Shown here: positions 52,055 through 59,615 of the stretch, piece after piece | Position numbering within the stretch: the stretch's first letter is position 1 | How the letters are laid out: each line of letters begins with the position of its first letter | NCBI GenBank assembly: GCA_046327715.1 | Contig: JAXLXY010000003.1 | Location: 186,001-250,000 of the forward strand | Length of the DNA: 64,000 nucleotides | Reading direction: 5' to 3' | Origin: JADJOM01 sp046327715 | GTDB lineage: Bacteria > Gemmatimonadota > Gemmatimonadetes > Gemmatimonadales > GWC2-71-9 | Notes under the pieces: generated by a model | What the model saw: only the letters and a program-made list of their open reading frames with translations | Databases searched by the model: none | Told to the model about the DNA's origin: nothing | Made by a program: the position numbers and the translations under genes

Positions 52055-53010
52055 CACTCACTGCCTCCCTGGCCCTGCCAGTCGGGCGAGCCGCCGGCGA
52101 GCAGATAGAGCGCCGCCATGCGGACGGCAACGCCGTTGGTCACCTGGGGGAGGATGACGCTGTGCGGCCCGTCGGCCACGTCGCTGTCGATCTCGACCCC
52201 GCGGTTCATCGGGCCGGGGTGCATGATCACCAGCTCCCGGGGCGCCCGGGCCAGCCGCTCGGAGGTGATCCCGAAGACCCGGTTGTACTCGCGCAGCGAG
52301 GGGATGAAGCCGCTCGTCATCCGCTCCAGCTGGAGCCGCAGCACGTTCAGCGCGTCGGCCCACGCGATGGCGTCCTCGATCCGGGTGATCACCTCCACCC
52401 CGAGCGCGGCGATGTCGCGCGGCACCAGGCTGGCGGGCCCGCAGACGGCCACCTCCGCGCCCAGCTTCTTGAGCCCCCAGATGTTGCTCCGCGCCACCCG
52501 GCTGTGGGTCACGTCGCCGCAGATGGCCACCTTGAGGCCCTCGATGCGGCCGAACCTGTCGCGCAGGGTGAGCAGGTCGAGCAGCCCCTGGGTGGGGTGT
52601 TCATGCTTGCCGTCACCGGCGTTGATCACGTTGGAGCGGATGCGGTTGCCGAGGAACTCGGCGGAGCCCGAGGCCGGGTGCCGGATCACCACCATGTCGA
52701 TCCGCATGGCCTCGAGGTTGCGCGCCGTGTCCACCAGGGTCTCGCCCTTGCTCACGGAGCTGCCGCTCGAGGCGACGTTCACCGTGTCGGCCGAGAGGCG
52801 CTTCTCGGCGAACTCGAACGAGATCCGGGTGCGGGTGGAGGCCTCGAAGAAGAGGTTGACGATCGTCTTGCCGCGGAGGGCCGGCACCTTCTTGATGGGC
52901 CGCTCGCTCACTTCCTTGAATCGTTCCGCGGTGTCGAGCAGCAGGCGGATCTGCGCCGCGCTCAGCGTCTCCAGCCCGATCAGGTCCTTGCCCAGCGCGG
53001 GCGCGCTCAT
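52054..53010 (-). CDS. pyrB: Aspartate carbamoyltransferase catalytic subunit
   Basis: Condenses carbamoyl phosphate with aspartate. 318 residues with FFEASTRTRISFEFAEKRL (carbamoyl phosphate site), HPTQGLLDLLTL and VIMHPGPMNRGVEI. No pyrI regulatory subunit gene is near, so it is likely the unregulated trimer type. ATG at 53010 overlaps the pyrR stop. Confidence 0.97.
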   Translation of the reverse strand: MSAPALGKDLIGLETLSAAQIRLLLDTAERFKEVSERPIKKVPALRGKTIVNLFFEASTRTRISFEFAEKRLSADTVNVASSGSSVSKGETLVDTARNLEAMRIDMVVIRHPASGSAEFLGNRIRSNVINAGDGKHEHPTQGLLDLLTLRDRFGRIEGLKVAICGDVTHSRVARSNIWGLKKLGAEVAVCGPASLVPRDIAALGVEVITRIEDAIAWADALNVLRLQLERMTSGFIPSLREYNRVFGITSERLARAPRELVIMHPGPMNRGVEIDSDVADGPHSVILPQVTNGVAVRMAALYLLAGGSPDWQGQGGSE

Positions 53011-53549
53011 CGGTCGGCCCTCACCAGTTCGACGGCGTCGCGGCCGTCCAGCTCCTGCACCAGCACGTCCACCCGGTCGGCCGGCCCCACCTCCTGCCGC
53101 ACCCCGACCACGTCGGGCTGGATCGGGAGCTCCCGCCCGCCCCGGTCGAGGAGCACGCACAGCAGGATCCGGCGGGGGCGCCCGAAGTCGGCCAGCTCGT
53201 CCATCGCGGCGCGGATCGTCCGGCCGGTGTAGAGCACGTCATCGACGATGACCACCGAGCGACCGTCGAGGTCGAACGGCAGGTCGGTCTCGCCGATGAC
53301 CGGTCGCGGCCCGATGGCCTGCAGGTCGTCGCGGTAGAGGGTGATGTCGAGCTTGCCGCAGGGCAGCGGACGGCCTTCCTGGCCCTCGACCAGACGGGAC
53401 AGCCGCTGCGCGAGCTCGACGCCACGGCGCTGGATCCCGACCAGCACCACGTCGGCGGTGCCGTGGCAGCGTTCCACGATTTCGGAGGCCATGCGGGTGA
53501 GCGCCCGGGCGATTGCCCGGTCGTCGAGAAGGATCGAGCGGGAGGGCAT
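53007..53549 (-). CDS. pyrR: PyrR bifunctional regulator/uracil phosphoribosyltransferase
   Basis: 180 residues with the PRPP-binding motif SVVIVDDVLYTGRTIRAAMD and the PyrR-type ILLDDRAIARALTRMASEI start and RRGVELAQRL. In Bacillus it binds pyr mRNA leaders and causes attenuation. Here the gene begins only 52 bases after msrQ and about 9 bases from a -10-like TACCTT, which leaves no room for an attenuator; regulation may be translational or lost. First gene of pyrR-pyrB-pyrC. Confidence 0.95.
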   Translation of the reverse strand: MPSRSILLDDRAIARALTRMASEIVERCHGTADVVLVGIQRRGVELAQRLSRLVEGQEGRPLPCGKLDITLYRDDLQAIGPRPVIGETDLPFDLDGRSVVIVDDVLYTGRTIRAAMDELADFGRPRRILLCVLLDRGGRELPIQPDVVGVRQEVGPADRVDVLVQELDGRDAVELVRADR

Positions 53550-53558
53550 GGTGGCGGG

Positions 53559-53564
53559 AAGGTA
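53559..53564 (-). promoter_or_regulatory. Possible -10 box of the pyrR operon
   Basis: Minus strand TACCTT, 9 bases before the pyrR ATG. With a 17-base spacer the -35 hexamer is TTCCCT, weak. If used, the leader is only a few bases. Confidence 0.4.
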
Positions 53565-53601
53565 GCCACTCCTGCCAGTGGAGGGAACTGGGGTCGGCGC
53601 C

Positions 53602-54216
53602 TCAGCCCGCCGCGGCGGGTCGGCCGGGCGCGGACCGCCGGACCAGGCGCAGGAGCATGAGGATCGTGAAGACCGCGACGTACCACGTCCCGACCCGCCA
53701 ATCGAGCTTCTGGACCATCAGGTAGTGGAGCAGCGCCAGGCCGGTCGCCGGGTAGACCAGGCGGTGCAGCACCCCCCAGCGGCGGCCCAGCCGCCGGATC
53801 ATCGCGGTGGTGGAGGTGAGGGCGAGGGGGATGAGCAGCAGGAAGGCGGCGAAGCCCACCGCAATGCGGGGGTGCTCCACCGTGTCGCTCCAGATCAGGG
53901 ACGGGTCGAGCGACTGGTCGAAGACGAAGTAGATGACCGCGTGCAGCAGGACGTAGGCAAAGCTCCAGAGGCCGAGCATCCGGCGCAGGCGGATCAGCTC
54001 GGCCCAGCCGGTCAGCCGCCGCAGCGGCGAAATCCCGAGCGTGGCAAGCAGCAGGACAATCGCCGCGAGCCCGGTCGTGGTCTGGAGGGTCTTGACCGGG
54101 TCGGCACCGAGGCTGCCGCCGCCGAAGGCCGCCCAGCCCAGCCAGCAGGCCGGTCCGAGGGCGGCCGCGAAGCACGCGGGCCACAGGAAGCGGCCCACGA
54201 TGGCGCCGCGCGTCAT
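53602..54216 (-). CDS. msrQ: Heme-binding membrane subunit MsrQ
   Basis: Electron-donor partner of MsrP in repair of oxidised periplasmic methionines. 204 residues, six membrane helices, ferric-reductase-like fold: LQTTTGLAAIVLLLATLGISPLRRLTG, LRRMLGLWSFAYVLLHAVIYFVFDQ (heme His), HRLVYPATGLALLHYLMVQKLD. Starts 31 bases after msrP. Confidence 0.93.
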   Translation of the reverse strand: MTRGAIVGRFLWPACFAAALGPACWLGWAAFGGGSLGADPVKTLQTTTGLAAIVLLLATLGISPLRRLTGWAELIRLRRMLGLWSFAYVLLHAVIYFVFDQSLDPSLIWSDTVEHPRIAVGFAAFLLLIPLALTSTTAMIRRLGRRWGVLHRLVYPATGLALLHYLMVQKLDWRVGTWYVAVFTILMLLRLVRRSAPGRPAAAG

Positions 54217-54247
54217 GCCGCCGGGCCTCCCGGTGGGAGCCCGGCGC

Positions 54248-55183
54248 TCAGAACTCCCTCGCGAGGTCCATCCCGGCGTAGAGCCCGGCCACCTGGTCGG
54301 CGTACCCGTTGAAGGGGAGCGTCTTCCGCTTGAAGAACTCGCCCAGGCGCCGTTCCCGGGCCTGGCTCCAGCGCGGGTGGTCCACGGCGGGATTCACGTT
54401 GGCGTAGAACCCGTATTCATCCGGGGCGATGACCGCCCAGGTGTTGGCCGGCTGGGACGTGGTGAACCGGATCTTCACGATCGACTTCCCGCCCTTGAAC
54501 CCGTACTTCCACGGCACCACCAGCCGGATGGGCGCCCCGTTCTGGCCCAGGAGCGACTTGCCGTAGAGGCCGGTGGCCAGCAGGGTGAGCGGGTGGCGCG
54601 CCTCGTCGAGCCGCAGGCCCTCGACGTAGGGCCAGGGAAAGGCGTGGCTCTTCTGGCCCGGCAGCTGCACCGGGTCGAGCAGCGTGGTGAACTCCACGAA
54701 ACGGGCGCGACCCGTGGGCTCCAGCCGGTCGATGACCTCCTTGAGCGGCACCCCCTGCCAGGGGATCACCATGCTCCAGGCCTCGACGCAGCGATGGCGG
54801 TAGACCCGCTCCACCACCCGGTGGGGCCGGAGCAGGTCCTCGAGGTGGTAGTCGCCCGGCTTCCCCACCTCGCCCTCCACCCGCACCGTCCAGGGCGCCG
54901 GCTTGAGGGTTCCGGCGTTGCGCGCCGGATCGTCCTTTCCGGTGCCCAACTCGTAGAAGTTGTTGTAGGTGGTGACGGTCTCGAACGGCGTCAGCGGATC
55001 GTCATCGCCGCGCATCGCCGCCCCGCCCTCCCGGGCCAGGCCCTGGGCCAGCGCCCGCCGTTCCCCGAGGCTCAATGCCACGCCCGCCGCGGCGAGCCCG
55101 GCGAGGAAGCCGCGGCGGTTCTGGTAGAGGGAGGGATCCGTGACCTCGGATTCCCGGAGGTCGGGGGCGCGGCGGATGAGCAT
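54248..55183 (-). CDS. msrP: Periplasmic protein-methionine-sulfoxide reductase catalytic subunit MsrP
   Basis: Molybdopterin enzyme that reduces methionine sulfoxide in periplasmic proteins. 311 residues with a Tat signal (NRRGFLAGLAAAGVALSL), FYELGTGKDDPARNAG, the molybdenum-ligand Cys132 in YRHRCVEAWSMVIPW, KYGFKGGKSI and the C-terminal PFNGYADQVAGLYAG. ATG at 55183; a TATCTT -10-like sequence lies at 55214-55219 without a good -35 box. Confidence 0.96.
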   Translation of the reverse strand: MLIRRAPDLRESEVTDPSLYQNRRGFLAGLAAAGVALSLGERRALAQGLAREGGAAMRGDDDPLTPFETVTTYNNFYELGTGKDDPARNAGTLKPAPWTVRVEGEVGKPGDYHLEDLLRPHRVVERVYRHRCVEAWSMVIPWQGVPLKEVIDRLEPTGRARFVEFTTLLDPVQLPGQKSHAFPWPYVEGLRLDEARHPLTLLATGLYGKSLLGQNGAPIRLVVPWKYGFKGGKSIVKIRFTTSQPANTWAVIAPDEYGFYANVNPAVDHPRWSQARERRLGEFFKRKTLPFNGYADQVAGLYAGMDLAREF

Positions 55184-55316
55184 CGAGGGGAGCTCCAGGC
55201 CAGAGGGTTCCTGAAGATACGCCGCCGGGGGCCGGCTGGTTCCTTCGGGGGGGGAAGGCCACGGGGCCGACAGGTGGATACCGGGACACCGGCACCGCCG
55301 TCGGCCCCAGGGGGGA

Positions 55317-55404
55317 CGGACAGAGAGGGATTCGAACCCTCGATACCCTTTTGAGGTATACACGCTCTCCAGGCGTGCGCCTTAAACCACTCGGCCATCT
55401 GTCC
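55317..55404 (-). tRNA. tRNA-Ser (anticodon GGA)
   Basis: 88 bases. Acceptor stem GGACAGA / TCTGTCC with discriminator G; D-arm GCCGAGTGG; anticodon stem CACGC / GCGTG with loop CTGGAGA, giving GGA; long class II variable arm (TATACC / GGGTAT); T-arm GAGGGTTCGAATCCCTC. CCA is not encoded. Confidence 0.97.
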
Positions 55405-55561
55405 CGAGGGTGTGCCCGGGGGGCTTCCCTCCGGGCGCGGGCGGGAGTCTTACCCGCGCCGCGCGTGAAGTCAAGCGCCGGGGCGGCGCCCCCACCCCCT
55501 CGCTGCGCCCGGCGGCGCCATGTAGTTTCTACCCGCTTCCCTCCCCCACTCCGGAGATCGC

Positions 55562-56467
55562 ATGGGCAAGCTCGTCTTTGGCGGTGTGCTGATGCTGGTG
55601 TCGTTCTTCCTGATGATCGCGCGGTCGAGCGCGGCGGGCGGCAAGAGCTCGGGGCTGCTGCGGGTGTTCGCCGTGGTGTTCAGCACGGTGGGCCTGCTGT
55701 TCATCGTCGGCGCGCTCGTGGTGGTGGTGGATCCGGGCCAGGTCGGGGTCAAGCACGCCTTCGGCACGGTGGACATGCAGCCGCTCCTGCCCGGGATCCA
55801 CTTCGTGGCCCCCTGGTCATCCGTGGAGCGCTACTCCACGCGCGAGGAGCAGTTCCCCCAGGCCGGTGACGAGGCCGAGACCATCGCCGCGCTCTCCAGC
55901 GAGCAGATGGGGATGACCGTGGACGCCGGTCTCCGCTGGCAGATCAATCCGCAGGACGCGCCCCGCATCTTCACCGAGATCGGCACCGAGGAACAGATCC
56001 ACAGCATCGTGCTCAACGCCATCCGCAAGGGCGCGCGCGACGGCATGGTGCGCTTCTCGATCAACGACATCGCCAAGCGCACCGAGATCGCGTCGGCGAT
56101 GCAGGCCCTGGTCGACAGCGCCCTGATCACCCAGCCCCGCGCCGGCGGGGAGCCGTTCCGCATCGCCGAGGTCACCGCGTTCTTCCTGCGCGACCTGCAG
56201 CCGCCCGAGCAGGTGATCCAGGCGATCAACGGCAAGATCGCCCAGGAGCAGCAGATCCAGACCGAGCGGCACCGGGTGGAGGTGGCGCGGCTGCAGAGCG
56301 AGCAGCAGAAGCTGCTCAACCAGACCCTCACCGCCGAGGCGCTGACCAAGCAGTACCTCGAGGTGCTGCACGACATGAAGGGCTCGAACAACCTGGTGAT
56401 CCTGGTGCCCACCGAGGGCGGGATCCCGATGCTCGACATCGCCAAGCTGCGCACCAACCTGCAGTAG
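55562..56467 (+). CDS. SPFH/prohibitin-type membrane protein
   Basis: 301 residues. Two N-terminal membrane segments (LVFGGVLMLVSFFLMIA and VFSTVGLLFIVGALVVVV), then the SPFH domain (VDPGQVGVKHAFGTVDMQPLLPGIHFVAPW) and a coiled-coil (INGKIAQEQQIQTERHRVEVARLQSEQQ) ending in PTEGGIPMLDIAKL. SPFH proteins form oligomeric membrane rings that organise proteases or microdomains. GGAG ribosome binding site before the ATG. No neighbouring protease gene. Confidence 0.92.
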   Translation: MGKLVFGGVLMLVSFFLMIARSSAAGGKSSGLLRVFAVVFSTVGLLFIVGALVVVVDPGQVGVKHAFGTVDMQPLLPGIHFVAPWSSVERYSTREEQFPQAGDEAETIAALSSEQMGMTVDAGLRWQINPQDAPRIFTEIGTEEQIHSIVLNAIRKGARDGMVRFSINDIAKRTEIASAMQALVDSALITQPRAGGEPFRIAEVTAFFLRDLQPPEQVIQAINGKIAQEQQIQTERHRVEVARLQSEQQKLLNQTLTAEALTKQYLEVLHDMKGSNNLVILVPTEGGIPMLDIAKLRTNLQ

Positions 56468-56490
56468 CGGGCCGCGGGCGCCCGGGACGC

Positions 56491-56525
56491 ACGGAGGCCG
56501 CCGGTCGGTGACCGGCGGCCTCCGT
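56491..56525. terminator. Long hairpin between the SPFH and receiver genes
   Basis: Perfect 16-bp stem (ACGGAGGCCGCCGGTC and its complement) and a 3-base loop, in the gap of two convergent genes; no T-run. Confidence 0.7.
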
Positions 56526-56547
56526 CACTTCGGCCCCGCCCGCGGGC

Positions 56548-56916
56548 TCAGGCCGCGCCGCCCACCAGTTCCACCGCCTCCAGCAGTTCCTTCACCGCGA
56601 ACGGCTTCTCGAGCGTCTGCGCGGCGCCCAGCAGCCGGGCGGCCCGGAGGTAGTCGCCGGGGCGGCCCCGTCCGCCGCCCGAGATGGCGATCACCCGGAG
56701 GTCGGGCCGCTGGCGGCGGATGGCCATGATGGTCTCCAGGCCTTCCTTGCCCGGCATGATGAGGTCCAGCACGACCAGTTGCAGCCCGGGGGCGTCGATC
56801 CCGGCCAGGACGGCCAGCCCGTCGGCGACCGCGACGACCTCGTGCCCCGCCCGTTCCAGCGTCCGCCGGATCAGCGCGCGATACTGCTCGTCGTCATCCG
56901 CCACCAGAATCCGCAC
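56548..56916 (-). CDS. Stand-alone response regulator receiver
   Basis: About 122 residues from GTG 56916, preceded by GGGGAGGGG. A single receiver domain: acidic pair ADDDEQ, phosphoacceptor Asp in VVLDLIMPGKEG, Ser in AISGGG and Lys in LEKPF. It has no output domain, so it works by protein contact, possibly in a phosphorelay. GTG 56919 is an alternative start. Confidence 0.88.
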   Translation of the reverse strand: MRILVADDDEQYRALIRRTLERAGHEVVAVADGLAVLAGIDAPGLQLVVLDLIMPGKEGLETIMAIRRQRPDLRVIAISGGGRGRPGDYLRAARLLGAAQTLEKPFAVKELLEAVELVGGAA

Positions 56917-57082
56917 CACCCCTCCCCGTCCCCGGCCCGCTCCCGGCGCACCGCGACCGCCACCCCGGAGGCCGCGCCACGCTCTCCCTCTGGCTATCGT
57001 CACCGGGCGGCGGAACCTGAGATCCTGAAGCGGGTGGGTGACCGGGAACGCGGCGAGGCCGCCACACGGGCCGCGGCCATGC

Positions 57083-58087
57083 TCAGGGCGCACGGCGCAT
57101 GACATACCCGGCCACCCGGTCGGCGAGCGCCGCAAGTTCGCCCGGCCCCCAGGCGCCATGATCGGTGAGCCGTTCCCGGTACCGGGCCGGGATCGCGCCG
57201 GTTCCGAGCCGGCCGCCCGCGATCGCGCCGGTCATCGCCCCGAGCGTGTCGGTGTCTCCCCCCACCTGGATCGCGATGCAGACCGCCTCCCAGTAGTCGT
57301 CCGGGGCCTGCAGGAAGGCGTAGAGGCTCCAGCAGACGCTGCTGGTCACGAACGACGAGATCCCATGCCACCCGCCGCGGGCCTCGGGCTCGTGTTCCTG
57401 CAGCATCCCGGCCGCCTGGTCCGGGGGCAGGTGGGCCCAGGTCCCCATGTCCCAGACCACGGTCGCGGTCCCGGGATCGATCGGTTCAACGGCGCGACTG
57501 ACCTCCACCAGGAATTCCACCGGCCGGACCGGCTCCCGACGCGCGGCGAGCCAGGCTGCCGTGGCCACGCCCAGGGCCCCGGCAGCGGCCCGCGGGTCCT
57601 GATGGGTCACCCGCGCCTGGTCGGCCACGACCCGGGCCAGCAGCCGGGGATCATGGCCGTAGAGCAACCCGAGCGGTGCCGCACGCATGGCGGCCCCGTT
57701 CCCGGCGTAAGGGGCCGGCAGGCCGGCGTCATGCCAGGGGACCCCCAGCGCGAGCTGCCTGGCGGCGGCGTGCGCCGCGGGACCACCCCCCACGAACCGT
57801 CCCGAGGCGACCAGGTTGAGGAGGCGGGTGGCAAACCGGCCCGGATCGAAGGCACCATCCGCGCCCACGCTCAGCAGGAGTTCCCGGGCCAGCTGGGTGT
57901 CATCCGTGACCTGGCCGAAGGGAAAGGCCTCCCGCCCGCGCTCCGGCAGGCGGCCGGTCCGGAGGATGGTCTCGGCATAGCGGCGAGCATCCTCCGGGGG
58001 ATGGGCCTCGACCACGGCCCCCACGGCGTCGCCGACGGCGAGCCCGAGGAGGGAGCCGGTCACCTGGTCGAGGGAAGGCTGGGTCAT
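57083..58087 (-). CDS. ADP-ribosylglycohydrolase family protein
   Basis: 334 residues from ATG 58087. DraG/ARH fold: GSLLGLAVGDAVGAVVEAHP, TDDTQLARELL (metal Asp pair), GNGAAMRAAPLG, and the C-terminal QVGGDTDTLGAMTGAIAGG metal motif. Removes ADP-ribose from proteins or hydrolyses related bonds; the natural substrate is unknown. An ATG 18 bases upstream is an alternative start. Confidence 0.92.
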   Translation of the reverse strand: MTQPSLDQVTGSLLGLAVGDAVGAVVEAHPPEDARRYAETILRTGRLPERGREAFPFGQVTDDTQLARELLLSVGADGAFDPGRFATRLLNLVASGRFVGGGPAAHAAARQLALGVPWHDAGLPAPYAGNGAAMRAAPLGLLYGHDPRLLARVVADQARVTHQDPRAAAGALGVATAAWLAARREPVRPVEFLVEVSRAVEPIDPGTATVVWDMGTWAHLPPDQAAGMLQEHEPEARGGWHGISSFVTSSVCWSLYAFLQAPDDYWEAVCIAIQVGGDTDTLGAMTGAIAGGRLGTGAIPARYRERLTDHGAWGPGELAALADRVAGYVMRRAP

Positions 58088-58191
58088 GGTGAGTGCCGGG
58101 GCCATGCCCGACTATCGGCAGGCGGGTCCGGAAACCGATGGGGGGGCGGGCCGGAGCCCGCCCCCCACAGGGGCGCAATGCAGGATGGGAA

Positions 58192-58278
58192 CGGACAGGG
58201 AGGGATTCGAACCCTCGAAACCCTTGCGGGTTTACCGGTTTTCGAGACCGGCTCCTTCAGCCACTCGGACACCTGTCC
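58192..58278 (-). tRNA. tRNA-Ser (anticodon CGA)
   Basis: 87 bases. Acceptor stem GGACAGG / CCTGTCC, discriminator G; anticodon stem CCGGT / ACCGG with loop CTCGAAA, giving CGA; class II variable arm (AAACCC / GGGTTT); T-arm GAGGGTTCGAATCCCTC as in the other serine tRNA. CCA not encoded. Confidence 0.97.
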
Positions 58279-58377
58279 AGGCCGCTGCACCGGGAGGACC
58301 ATCTCCGCCCCGGGACGGCGGGCGGGAAAAGTAACCAGCCCGGGGGGACCGGCAAAGCGCCCGGTCACGCCCTCGCC

Positions 58378-59019
58378 CTAGCCCGGGGTCCAGGTGGGAT
58401 GGCTGGTGAACAACCCGTCGACGAATCCGATCTTCCAGGCCAGGTACAGGCCGAACGCGAGGCTCACCGCCCCGGAAACGGCCCGCACGCCGCGCTGGAG
58501 CGAGCCGAGGCGCTCGGCGGCATACACGGATGGGGCCGCGATCGCGAACGTCACGAGGGTCATGCCGACGACCGTCCCGACCCCGAAGACGAGGAGATAG
58601 GCGACGGCCCACCGGGCCTCCCGGATCAGCGGCAGGATGAGCAGCGTGGCGGCGGCCGAGCCGGCCAGTCCGTGCACCACCCCCACGATGAAGGGGGGCA
58701 GGCTGGGGATGGGCCGGGTGGCCGGTCCCACGCGCCAGAGGTTGAGCGCCCCCAGCACCACGAGCATCATCGCGACCGTGAACTCCATCGAGAGCCCGAG
58801 CCGGGGCGTGAAGGCCAGCTGGAAGAGGATGATGGCCCCGCCCACGAGGAAGATCGTGAGGGTGTGCCCGAGGCCCCAGACCGCGCCGATGCCGGCCGCC
58901 TTGCCGACGGAGCGTTCGCGGCTGACGATGGTCGAGACGGCGATGATGTGATCGGGATCGGTCGCGTGCCGCATGCCAAGCAGCAGGCTGGTCAGGAACG
59001 TCAGGAGGAGGTTGAGCAT
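58378..59019 (-). CDS. NicO/HoxN-like nickel-cobalt transporter family protein
   Basis: 213 residues, about six membrane helices. The first helix has RHATDPDHIIAVSTI, matching the H-A-x-D-x-D-H signature of nickel/cobalt permeases, and a second motif HGLAGSAAATLLIL. Transport of nickel or cobalt is inferred; related membrane proteins include other functions (for example urease/hydrogenase accessory proteins). The upstream in-frame extension is unconvincing. Confidence 0.78.
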   Translation of the reverse strand: MLNLLLTFLTSLLLGMRHATDPDHIIAVSTIVSRERSVGKAAGIGAVWGLGHTLTIFLVGGAIILFQLAFTPRLGLSMEFTVAMMLVVLGALNLWRVGPATRPIPSLPPFIVGVVHGLAGSAAATLLILPLIREARWAVAYLLVFGVGTVVGMTLVTFAIAAPSVYAAERLGSLQRGVRAVSGAVSLAFGLYLAWKIGFVDGLFTSHPTWTPG

Positions 59020-59113
59020 GGCCCGCCGCCAGGGGTCGTCATGAACGGAGATGCCGTACGCCACGCAATGTAGGGGGCGGACCCGCCCGGGGATAGAGCG
59101 CCGGCGTCGGGGC

Positions 59114-59602
59114 CTAGGCCGGCCCCCGCCGTGCCCGGAAGAACTCCCGCAGCAGTTCACCGCAGGCCTCGCCGTGGATCCCGCCGACGACCTCCACCCG
59201 GTGATTGAGCCGGGGGTGGCGCAGGAGGTCGCCCAGCGACCCGGCCATCCCGGCCTTGTCATCCCACGCCCCGAAGACCACCCGCCCCACCTTCGCCAGC
59301 ACGATGGCCCCCGCGCACATGGCGCACGGTTCGAGGGTCACGTACAGGGTGGCGTCAGGCAGTCGGTCGGTCTCGAGCCGGTCCAGCGCTTCGAGAATGG
59401 CGAGGTATTCGGCGTGGGCCAGGGGCGCCCCGGTGGCGAACGTCCGGTTGTGCGCCCGGGCGACGATCGTACCGTGCTGCAAGATGGCCGCCCCGACCGG
59501 CACCTCGTGCTCCGCCTGGGCCAGCCGGGCCTCGGCAAGCGCGGCCTGCATCCCGGCGTCGTCCTCGGGGCTCGGAAGGGGGGGCATGCCCAAGAGTAGC
59601 AT
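59114..59602 (-). CDS. tadA: tRNA-specific adenosine deaminase TadA
   Basis: Converts A34 to inosine in tRNA-Arg(ACG). 162 residues: EVPVGAAILQHG, the zinc/catalytic HAEYLAI (His, Glu) and PCAMCAGAIVLAKVGRVVFGA (two Cys). The second Met (five residues in) may be the true start. Follows clpB with 13 bases between. Confidence 0.93.
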   Translation of the reverse strand: MLLLGMPPLPSPEDDAGMQAALAEARLAQAEHEVPVGAAILQHGTIVARAHNRTFATGAPLAHAEYLAILEALDRLETDRLPDATLYVTLEPCAMCAGAIVLAKVGRVVFGAWDDKAGMAGSLGDLLRHPRLNHRVEVVGGIHGEACGELLREFFRARRGPA

Positions 59603-59615
59603 GCCCCGGCCGTCC

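Noticed and set aside
58192..58278. tRNA-Ser(CGA) as an integration site
   Set aside because: No integrase gene or direct repeat of the tRNA 3' end was seen nearby.
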